From assembly GCA_017302255.1 (NCBI GenBank), contig JAFLDV010000007.1, positions 1-64,000 of the forward strand: DNA of 64,000 nt, read 5' to 3'. Origin of the DNA: Gammaproteobacteria bacterium (GTDB lineage Bacteria; Pseudomonadota; Gammaproteobacteria; Enterobacterales; Alteromonadaceae). A program made the position numbers and the translations under genes. Of the stretch, positions 55,379 to 62,801 are shown in pieces (the first letter of the stretch is position 1; every line of letters starts with the position of its first letter). The notes beneath the pieces are model-generated. The model ran no database searches, was not told the DNA's origin, and saw nothing but the letters and a program-made list of their open reading frames with translations.

Positions 55379-56431
55379 CTAAAACTCCAAGTTAAGAATA
55401 TCAGTTTGAGCTCGCTGATAATCTTCAATCCGGCCAATATCCAACCAATATTCATGTATAGGAAACATCATCACATTAGCCTGGCGGCTAATAAACTGCT
55501 CTAACAGGGTAGGCATATCAATGCGGCTATTTTGGGTTACAGAACGACGAATTTGCGGGCTAATAACATAAATACCAGCATTCACAAAGAATCTCTGGAT
55601 TGGCTTTTCTACCATACTAACGATTTTGTTGCCCTCGCCGTGAATAACACCAAATGGAACTTGATATTCATAGTCACGCACACACATGGTAGCAGCAGCA
55701 TCGTGTTTATTATGAAATTGCAGAACCCGTTCAAAATCAACATTCGTCAGCACATCACCGTTGATCAAAATTAGCGGTAAGTCAGGGAGGTTTGCAGGGA
55801 GCAAACCTAATGCACCGCCAGTGCCAAGAGGGGCTTCTTCATGCACATAACTGATATTTACATTCCACTTTGAACCATCACCAAAATGCTCACGAATCAT
55901 TTCTGGTAGATAGTGTGTAGAAATATAAAAATTAACAAAGCCGGCTTTTATAAAACTGTTTAGTACAATTTCCAGAATAGGTTTATCACCAACTTTTAGC
56001 AGTGGCTTCGGACAGTTATCAGTCAATGGCCGTAACCGTGTGCCAAACCCACCAGCCATGAGAAATACTGGATTCTGATATTTAGAAAAAGTACCTACAC
56101 GTTGCAACGTTTCTAAACCAGCAACCACTCCATTATCTACAATCGGTATCGCAAGTAATTTTGCCTCCTGCATAAACTTAACTAAGTCTTTGCGTGCTGT
56201 GCCTAGTTTTGCAGTTAAAGGAGTTACATTCATCACTTCTTTGACTGGACTAGCTAGGGTCAGATTTCTGAGTAACCCTCGTCTAACGTCACCATCAGTA
56301 ACAACTCCAAGCAATTTTAAATTTTCATCAACCACTAAAGCGATGCGCAAAGATTCTCGATCGATCAGTTCTAATGCATCCCTTATAGGTTGCTCTGGGT
56401 TAAGTAGAATTTTTTTCCAGTCGTAACTCAT
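55379..56431 (-). CDS. CBS-domain sugar nucleotidyltransferase, PtmE-like
   Basis: A 350-residue protein with two CBS domains (about 1-115; VVTDGDVRRGLL, PIVDNGVVAGLETLQ) followed by a nucleotidyltransferase domain with MAGGFGTRLRPLTDNCPKPLLKVG. This architecture is that of PtmE, which in C. jejuni makes a GDP-amino sugar for the legionaminic pathway. It is next to the matching ptmF/legF/ptmA-like genes. The nucleotide (GTP or UTP) cannot be told by eye. The CBS pair suggests regulation by an adenine nucleotide. Confidence 0.85.
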   Translation of the reverse strand: MSYDWKKILLNPEQPIRDALELIDRESLRIALVVDENLKLLGVVTDGDVRRGLLRNLTLASPVKEVMNVTPLTAKLGTARKDLVKFMQEAKLLAIPIVDNGVVAGLETLQRVGTFSKYQNPVFLMAGGFGTRLRPLTDNCPKPLLKVGDKPILEIVLNSFIKAGFVNFYISTHYLPEMIREHFGDGSKWNVNISYVHEEAPLGTGGALGLLPANLPDLPLILINGDVLTNVDFERVLQFHNKHDAAATMCVRDYEYQVPFGVIHGEGNKIVSMVEKPIQRFFVNAGIYVISPQIRRSVTQNSRIDMPTLLEQFISRQANVMMFPIHEYWLDIGRIEDYQRAQTDILNLEF

Positions 56432-56442
56432 TTGTAACTCCC

Positions 56443-57078
56443 TTACCGCAAAAAAGGTTTGGCAACATAGAGTGTTTTATTGCTTTCAAGGCATTTAGTC
56501 ACTGTTGCTCCAGCGCCTACTACACTTTGCTCGCCAATAGTTATCCCCTGAATCACTTTCGCTCCAGTAGAAATATGAACATGGTCCGCTGTAGTTACTC
56601 CGCCGCTTAAAACAGCACCGGGCGCTATGTGATTATGTTGACCAATTAGACAGTCATGCTCAATGATGGAACCAGAATTAAGAATAGTACCCTCACCAAT
56701 GTTGGCATTAACATTTACTATAGACCCTGGCATTATTTGAACACCTTCTGCCAAATTGGCGTATTCGGAGACAATCGCATTTGGTGAAATCACGGTCATA
56801 AATTGGTAGCCCAACAACTTAAATTTTTGATGGATTTTAGAGCGAACATTATTACCTGGTAAGGATCCGATTCCGTTTACAAGCAAAATTGAATCTTTAT
56901 CAAAAGATAACACTGCATCATCTGAACTGTACCAAGGAATATTCGCAAAAATGGCGTGATTCCCAGGTTGTTCTGTCGCGACCAAAGCAAGAATATTACA
57001 GTTTAATTGACGCAGAATATCTACGACCACAGCAGCATGACCGCCAGCACCAATTACTAATACCGGTTTATTCAACAA
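56443..57078 (-). CDS. NeuD/PglD family acetyltransferase (LegH candidate)
   Basis: A 211-residue protein with an N-terminal Rossmann-like domain (VLVIGAGGHAAVVVDIL) and a C-terminal LbetaH domain (GSIVNVNANIGEGTILNSG, GSIIEHDCLIGQHNHIAPG with the catalytic His of EHD, and GAKVIQGITIG). It would acetylate the amino group made by LegC. The start is a TTG at 57076-57078 with GGAG six bases upstream, 11 bases inside legI. Confidence 0.85.
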   Translation of the reverse strand: MLNKPVLVIGAGGHAAVVVDILRQLNCNILALVATEQPGNHAIFANIPWYSSDDAVLSFDKDSILLVNGIGSLPGNNVRSKIHQKFKLLGYQFMTVISPNAIVSEYANLAEGVQIMPGSIVNVNANIGEGTILNSGSIIEHDCLIGQHNHIAPGAVLSGGVTTADHVHISTGAKVIQGITIGEQSVVGAGATVTKCLESNKTLYVAKPFLR

Positions 57079-58141
57079 TTAAGTCTCCGGCTTGATAACT
57101 TCTCGAGGCAATTTTGGATTGTATTTCCCAGAATTTATATGGGGTTAATCCAGTTCCCGGTCTTTTTACAGCAAGATCATCTGCTGTAATAATTTGACCT
57201 TCGGCAATGTCACGTGCAGCGACGATGCTCTTCCGAGCAGCTGCTTTGTTTTTAATTTCAGAAGGGCGAGGTCCTTTAATCCCATCCCCTAGAGTCAATT
57301 CCACTGCGCGGATAGCTGCAACCATAGCTTTGAGCTCTGACGGATCCAAAGATGCCTTGTGGTCGGGACCTTCCATTTCTTTATCAAGAGTAAAGTGCTT
57401 TTCAATTAGCGTCGCTCCTCTCGCCACTGCAGCGATTGGAACTACAATACCTTCGCTATGGTCTGAATAACCTACAGGCAAACCAAAGGATGAAGCAAGG
57501 GTGTCCATAGCCCGAAGATTAATATCAATAAGCGGGGCTGGGTATTCAGTTGTGCAATGTAGCACTGTAACTTTGGCTTTTAATGCCTTTTTGCCTTCAT
57601 CCGAAAAATATGCAGCTTGAAATGCGTCAATTGATGGCTCTGTTTCGGCAGGAGTTGTGTAACCAAAAGCAATAACCCCCAAGACTGCCTCTATGTCCGC
57701 TAAAGTTGCCATGCCTGTGGACACAATCAAATCACAACCGGTCCTTGCGTGCTGCAATACTAATGGCGCATTAGTGATTTCACCTGAAGGAATTTTCAGT
57801 CTTGTTAACTTCAAATCATTGACTAAAAACTCAAGACTTTCGCTATCAAATGCTGTTGATAGAAATTCGATTCCTAGTTTCGAACAATATGCGACTAATT
57901 GGTGATGAGCTTCGTAACTCAATTCAAGTCGGCTCAACATAGCAAGTTGCGACTCTTGCTTGCCAGTATTAGTCACCTGATAATCGGCCTGCTTCGCTTG
58001 CGTTGTAACGAGATTTTTCGCCTTAAATGTCTGAAATTTGACTATGTCAGCACCAGCCGCATATGCTTTGTCTACTAATTGAAAAGCAAGCTTTTCGTCG
58101 CCGTTATGATTTACACCAGCTTCCGCAATAATGAGAGTCAT
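57068..58141 (-). CDS. legI: Nonulosonic acid synthase (legionaminate/N-acetylneuraminate synthase)
   Basis: A 357-residue NeuB-family enzyme that condenses a 6-carbon amino sugar with phosphoenolpyruvate. IIAEAGVNHNGDEKLAFQLV is the start of the TIM barrel, KFQTFKAKNLVT and EKHFTLDKEMEGPDHKASLDP are active-site segments, and the last ~60 residues form the antifreeze-like SAF domain (SIVAARDIAEGQIITADDLAVKRPGTGL). The ATG at 58139-58141 gives the standard start; a GTG three codons upstream lies too close to the ribosome site. It comes directly after legG. Confidence 0.93.
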   Translation of the reverse strand: MTLIIAEAGVNHNGDEKLAFQLVDKAYAAGADIVKFQTFKAKNLVTTQAKQADYQVTNTGKQESQLAMLSRLELSYEAHHQLVAYCSKLGIEFLSTAFDSESLEFLVNDLKLTRLKIPSGEITNAPLVLQHARTGCDLIVSTGMATLADIEAVLGVIAFGYTTPAETEPSIDAFQAAYFSDEGKKALKAKVTVLHCTTEYPAPLIDINLRAMDTLASSFGLPVGYSDHSEGIVVPIAAVARGATLIEKHFTLDKEMEGPDHKASLDPSELKAMVAAIRAVELTLGDGIKGPRPSEIKNKAAARKSIVAARDIAEGQIITADDLAVKRPGTGLTPYKFWEIQSKIASRSYQAGDLIVE

Positions 58142-58142
58142 A

Positions 58143-59306
58143 TCAAACACTTACCTTAATATCATAAAAAGTTTTTACTGAAGCAAACTTGAGATTTTTT
58201 ACTAGTGAAATCACTTGCTGACTCGCATTACCTTGACCATAAGGGTTATGAATTTTTTCACAATTTGCCTTATAGCTGCGATTAATTGCCGCTTCAAGTG
58301 CTGAGTTAATTGCAGCAGTTGTTGCATCACAATGCAGTACACTTTTTGCAGCTAGACGCCCCTTTTGTCTCATACCAATATTCACAGTAGGAACATCAAA
58401 TGACGGCACTTCAATGATCCCGCTGGAAGAATTACCAACAACAGCCGCGGCATGTTTAATTGCACTCAAGTAACGGACCTGCCCCATTGACGGAATTGCT
58501 AGCACTCTTTGTGGTTGCTTTGCTGCGTAGGCTTCTAATAAAGGGATTATTTTACGTCCGCCGTCGTCAGCATTCGGATATGTCAGAATAATTTGTAAGT
58601 CTGGATATAAATCCAAGGCGTCCAATATGGCATTAAAAGATGCTATTGGCTCTTCATCAGCAAGGGTAACGGGATGATAGGTTACAACAACAAATGGTTG
58701 TGTAAGCGCAAAGTTTAACGACTTTGCAAGCTCATCTACGCTTAAAAATGTTCCACGATTTAAATGATCTAAGCCGATTGCACCAACATTAAACACTCGA
58801 TCAGGAGCCTCCCCTAATTGAATTACACGCTGACGATACTCTTCTGTAGATGTAGCGTGTAAATAGCTTAATTTGGTAATTGCATGTCGAATAGCATCAT
58901 CATAAGCACCTTCAGTAATCTCCCCACCATGCAGGTGGACAACAGGAATGCGCAAGATCATTGCCGTTTGTGCAGCAGCGAGTGCTTCAAATCTGTCGCC
59001 TAAAATCACTAGTGCATCAGGAGCAAGTCGAGACAGAGCATCAGCAAAACCTAAAACCCCCAGTCCCATGCTTTTAGCAATGCCAACTGCAGAATCTGAA
59101 GACAATAAAATCTCAATTTTTTCATCGATGACGAAGCCGTCACGCTCAATTTGCCGAAAAGTCTCACCAAATTCTGGTGACAAGTGCATACCAGTCACTA
59201 ACAACTGCAAACTCAATTCGGTATCCGCTTGAATGTCTTTCAACAGCCAATACAACAGTCCGTATTCCGCCCTAGTCCCGGTGAAAACTGAGATTTTCTT
59301 TGTCAT
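58143..59306 (-). CDS. legG: Hydrolysing NDP-sugar 2-epimerase (NeuC/LegG)
   Basis: A 387-residue epimerase/hydrolase. FTGTRAEYGLLYWLL, GDRFEALAAAQTA, HLHGGEITEGAYDDAIRHA and VGNSSSGIIEVPSF are the signature motifs of the family that removes the nucleotide and inverts C2, producing the substrate for NeuB/LegI. In legionaminic pathways the substrate is the 2,4-diacetamido-2,4,6-trideoxy sugar nucleotide. It overlaps legC by four bases and directly precedes legI. Confidence 0.93.
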   Translation of the reverse strand: MTKKISVFTGTRAEYGLLYWLLKDIQADTELSLQLLVTGMHLSPEFGETFRQIERDGFVIDEKIEILLSSDSAVGIAKSMGLGVLGFADALSRLAPDALVILGDRFEALAAAQTAMILRIPVVHLHGGEITEGAYDDAIRHAITKLSYLHATSTEEYRQRVIQLGEAPDRVFNVGAIGLDHLNRGTFLSVDELAKSLNFALTQPFVVVTYHPVTLADEEPIASFNAILDALDLYPDLQIILTYPNADDGGRKIIPLLEAYAAKQPQRVLAIPSMGQVRYLSAIKHAAAVVGNSSSGIIEVPSFDVPTVNIGMRQKGRLAAKSVLHCDATTAAINSALEAAINRSYKANCEKIHNPYGQGNASQQVISLVKNLKFASVKTFYDIKVSV

Positions 59307-60454
59307 TGTTTAGCCATCTCAATAGGCGAACTTGGCAGGTTTACCAAGTGCCCTTCAATCCATTCTGATGTTGTTAATTGATCTCGTGGCGCTTGCTGGA
59401 ACATCGGCAAGCGATGCATCAGCTTCCAAATTGGACGTGTCATCACACCTGCGGCGTTACTGGATTTCAACAGTTGGTCACGCGATGTCGTATCTGGGCA
59501 AATTATTGCGTTAAGCCAGTAATTAGATTTTGCATAAGAAGGCTCAACTACAAAACTATAATCAGAACCAGCAAAAAAGTTTTGATACTGTGTCGCGATA
59601 TTTCTCTTTTGCTCTAGAAAACCGTTTAGGCTTTCCATCTGGGCACAACCAAGCGCAGCATTTAGATTTGGCAGTCTGTAGTTAAAACCAGGCTCATCAT
59701 GAAAAAACTCATAAGGATGAGGTACTTTTGCAGTTGTTGTAACATGTTTAGTATGAGCACCTAACTGCGGATCCTTGCAAAGCACCATGCCACCACCGCC
59801 GGTAGTGATTATTTTATTGCCGTTAAAGCTCAATGCGCCCAATTCACCTATAGTGCCTGTATGTCTGCCTTTATAGAACGACCCTAAACTTTCAGCTGCG
59901 TCCTCAACTAGAGTAATGTTCCACTTAGCACAGACTGCTACCAATTCATCCAATTCAGCTGGGTGTCCAAAGGTATGCATAGGCACTACAGCACTTATTC
60001 TTCTTCCATTGGATTTATAAAAACAACCGCCCTCATCACGTTCGGCAAATTCTGTTAAGAAATTTTCCAACGCCACTGGACAAAGTGACAAGCTTACTCT
60101 GGAAACATCGACAAAAATTGGCTCTGCTCCCATGTGGTAAAGGGCATTGCAGGTAGCAACAAACGTCAACGCTTGGGTAATCACATAGTCGCCCGGGCGC
60201 ACTCCCGCCATGTATAGTGCGGTGTGCAACGCCGCGGTACCGTTTACGGTAGCAATGGCTCTTGATGTCGAAGTAAAGCTTTCCATTTTACGTTCAAAAT
60301 CATCAACAAACTTACCAACACTTGAGACAAAAGTACTTTCAATAGTTTCCGAGACATACTTGAGTTCATTGCCCGAAAAAGTTGGGGCATGTAACGGAAT
60401 AAATTCGTTGGTGCTGTATAGCTCACGAATAAATCTAACGATGTCAGCGCTCAT
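59303..60454 (-). CDS. legC: LegC-family PLP-dependent sugar aminotransferase
   Basis: A 383-residue DegT/DnrJ/EryC1 aminotransferase. PLP is bound to Lys214 in SFNGNKIITTGGGGM; VEDAAESLG gives the Asp that holds the pyridine nitrogen. It moves an amino group to C4 of the 4-keto sugar made by the dehydratase gene just upstream (8-base gap). The length and the N-terminal FIPLHAPTFSGNE are typical of LegC. Confidence 0.93.
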   Translation of the reverse strand: MSADIVRFIRELYSTNEFIPLHAPTFSGNELKYVSETIESTFVSSVGKFVDDFERKMESFTSTSRAIATVNGTAALHTALYMAGVRPGDYVITQALTFVATCNALYHMGAEPIFVDVSRVSLSLCPVALENFLTEFAERDEGGCFYKSNGRRISAVVPMHTFGHPAELDELVAVCAKWNITLVEDAAESLGSFYKGRHTGTIGELGALSFNGNKIITTGGGGMVLCKDPQLGAHTKHVTTTAKVPHPYEFFHDEPGFNYRLPNLNAALGCAQMESLNGFLEQKRNIATQYQNFFAGSDYSFVVEPSYAKSNYWLNAIICPDTTSRDQLLKSSNAAGVMTRPIWKLMHRLPMFQQAPRDQLTTSEWIEGHLVNLPSSPIEMAKQ

Positions 60455-60462
60455 GCTAAACC

Positions 60463-61653
60463 CTACATTTTGCTATCGAGGTATTTACCGGTCTCTTTAT
60501 GACCGAAACCAGGGATCATTTGATGAAACAACTCGACGATCTGCTCTTTAGACCAAGATTTCTCTTCCTTGTAATCTGCGATGCTCTTTTCAAACAGATT
60601 TAGCAAATCTTGTTGATAAACGGGCTCATTTTTAATCACCCCAAGATTTTCAAACCGAGCCATATCAAGAGTCTCTTTATCGGTAAAAAACTCTTCAAAA
60701 TCTTTTTCACCTGTTGTATCGCTGCTAGTGAACAAACACGGCCATTTACCTAAAGCTGGCAAGGTTTCTGCGAGTTCGCGAGCTTCATCTTCGCTTTTAC
60801 ATAAAAATGGTTCATAACCAAGCTGCTGCAGATATTTCACCGCAATGTCGGCAAAGGTAATTAAGTGCAGTGCTTCACTGAGCTTTGGAAAGAAAATATC
60901 CCGGTTTTCACCAAAAATACACGACATCAAACATAACTCACCAGACTCTTGCGGAGTTACGAAATATCTCTTGATATCATTAGGCGCCACTATCGGCTGG
61001 CGCTTCTGAATACGTTGATTAAAACCATGAAGTAATGAACCGTCAGAAAACGCGACGTTGGCAAAACGAGCTGTAGAGATAGCGATTTCTTCACTGCGGC
61101 GCATTAAAAACATTTCCATAATGCGCTTAGAGGCACCCATCATATTTACAGGGTTTGCAGCTTTGTCAGTAGAAACACAAAAGTACTTCTTGCTGCCATT
61201 TTCGACCGACTGCTGAATGGTTTTATCTGTATTAAATACGTTGACGTCGATCATTCGCATCAATGTGAATGGGTCTTTTTCACTACGTACATGCTTTAAC
61301 GCAGATAAATTCAACACATAGTCATATTTACCATCTGCTTTAATAAAAGCATCGTACTCAACCGAACCGATATCGAGCGCAAAAGTTTGAAAATCTCCGC
61401 TAATGTAGCCAAAAGAGCTGCGAATATCCCGCACAAGTTCAACCATATTGTTTTCGCTGATATCAACTACATGCAGCTTTTTGGGGTTGCGCTTGAAAAT
61501 CTCTTTTGTCACTGCTTGCCCAATAGAGCCAGCACCGCCTAACACTAAGAACGAAGAAGACGACACAATACTCTTCAATTGCTCATTGTGTGCTGATATA
61601 TCGTTAACAAACAACTCCTGTGAGCGTCCAATTAAACTTAAAATATTGCTCAT
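60463..61653 (-). CDS. Nucleotide-sugar 4,6-dehydratase of the Polysacc_synt_2 type
   Basis: A 396-residue soluble dehydratase. The NAD loop is LGGAGSIGQAV and the active site STDKAANPVNMMGASKR has Met for Tyr, as in WbpM. This is unlike Campylobacter LegB, which is RmlB-like. It should make NDP-4-keto-6-deoxy-GlcNAc for the LegC aminotransferase downstream. A C-terminal region (about 340-396) lies beyond the core fold and has a FHQMIPGFGHKETGKYLD tail. Confidence 0.88.
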   Translation of the reverse strand: MSNILSLIGRSQELFVNDISAHNEQLKSIVSSSSFLVLGGAGSIGQAVTKEIFKRNPKKLHVVDISENNMVELVRDIRSSFGYISGDFQTFALDIGSVEYDAFIKADGKYDYVLNLSALKHVRSEKDPFTLMRMIDVNVFNTDKTIQQSVENGSKKYFCVSTDKAANPVNMMGASKRIMEMFLMRRSEEIAISTARFANVAFSDGSLLHGFNQRIQKRQPIVAPNDIKRYFVTPQESGELCLMSCIFGENRDIFFPKLSEALHLITFADIAVKYLQQLGYEPFLCKSEDEARELAETLPALGKWPCLFTSSDTTGEKDFEEFFTDKETLDMARFENLGVIKNEPVYQQDLLNLFEKSIADYKEEKSWSKEQIVELFHQMIPGFGHKETGKYLDSKM

Positions 61654-61708
61654 TAGCTATCCCCAAATACTTCTAGTTTCAACATCCACTGAATTCACTA
61701 AATACACA

Positions 61709-62638
61709 TCATCGTCTATTTGAAAAATATCGGACCAAAACAAATAGTACGCTCAACATACCTCCAAGCATAAATCCCAAAATGCATATTAGGGCTCTCG
61801 CTGGTTTCTCTTTCTTCTCAGAAACAACTGCAGGATCAACGGTTTTGAATACATATTCATTGCGAACATTCGCCAACATTACCACCTTGGTCTGCTCTTC
61901 AATCAGTGCAAACAACATCGTTCGAAGATCAGCAAGATTTGTTTCCTCAATTTTTATATTTAAGTATTCAATGCTTTTTTCGGCTTCATCTAACTCACGT
62001 TGCCGCATATCTTCATTGATTGCGACAACCAATTTATCTGCCAACTGTTTTGCTAAAAAAGGTGAATAATGCTGCACACTTAAACTAACCATGCTGGTTT
62101 CTTTGTCTTGACTCACAGCGAAAAATTTCTCGAATTCTTCGATGGTTTCTTGAGCACTGGGTTTTGGTTTAAATGGAGCCTCGACTTCCCGTAACCACTC
62201 TTTAGTTTCTTGATTATAAATTTCAGCATCGATTAGCAATTTATCGTTTGCTCTATCCCAACCTTTAGCGGCCATAAATGCTACATACAAATCGTTCTGC
62301 TCGATAAAGCGACCTAAAAACTCCCTTGATTTCAATATCTCTAGTGCGAGAGCTGTTTTCTCGACGCCTTCCCCACCAATGTTAACGCCGGCAAGTGCCG
62401 CCAAACCACCTAACTGCCCCGGGATTTTTGTCCCGCTGCTTTCACCCGCAGGAGCAAGCGTTACTTCACTCTTATATATGTTTGGCAGGCTGATTGCGTA
62501 GAATACTGCGGCTATTGAAAACATAATTGTCGTGACAAGAATACTCCACTTGCCAGCCCAAATTGCTGAGAACAACTCTCGTAAATCGATCTCGTCTGTA
62601 TCTAGAACTTGGATATTCTGTTGAATTTGCTCAGTCAT
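61709..62638 (-). CDS. Wzz-type chain-length determinant protein
   Basis: A 309-residue inner-membrane protein from the ATG at 62636-62638 (AAAGGAA upstream). TM1 (about 34-54) ends with FYAISLPNIYKSEVTLAP; a large periplasmic coiled region follows (ELDEAEKSIEYLNIKIEETN), then the VFKTVDPAVVSEKKEKPARALI segment and TM2. This is the Wzz/PCP pattern that sets polymer length with Wzy. The GGLAALAGVNI stretch is a conserved feature of this subgroup. Confidence 0.9.
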   Translation of the reverse strand: MTEQIQQNIQVLDTDEIDLRELFSAIWAGKWSILVTTIMFSIAAVFYAISLPNIYKSEVTLAPAGESSGTKIPGQLGGLAALAGVNIGGEGVEKTALALEILKSREFLGRFIEQNDLYVAFMAAKGWDRANDKLLIDAEIYNQETKEWLREVEAPFKPKPSAQETIEEFEKFFAVSQDKETSMVSLSVQHYSPFLAKQLADKLVVAINEDMRQRELDEAEKSIEYLNIKIEETNLADLRTMLFALIEEQTKVVMLANVRNEYVFKTVDPAVVSEKKEKPARALICILGFMLGGMLSVLFVLVRYFSNRR

Positions 62639-62689
62639 TTTGTTCCTTTGTGCTGTTGCTGCCACATTCGCTTTAGGTAAAAAAAGCAA

Positions 62690-62801
62690 TTTTTAAATGG
62701 GCCCGCCCCAGCAAACCTTACCTAATCAGACTAAATTTTATTTATTTTCAAAAACGTTAGTGTGAACAACGTCCACACCTATATTTATTTCTGATCTCAA
62801 A
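62690..62801. other. Gap between export protein and chain-length genes
   Basis: A gap of about 160 bases between the SLBB export gene and the wzz-like start, large for this operon. On the leftward strand it has GGGGCGGGCCC (near 62700-62710) followed by a T-rich run, and GTGTG...CACAC repeats further upstream. A regulatory or attenuation role is possible but not shown; no ops/RfaH element was recognised. Confidence 0.3.

Noticed and set aside
57068-59306. N-acetylneuraminic (sialic) acid synthesis by neuB/neuC
   Set aside because: The presence of a 4,6-dehydratase, a LegC aminotransferase and PtmE/PtmA-like genes points to a 6-deoxy diamino nonulosonate, not Neu5Ac.
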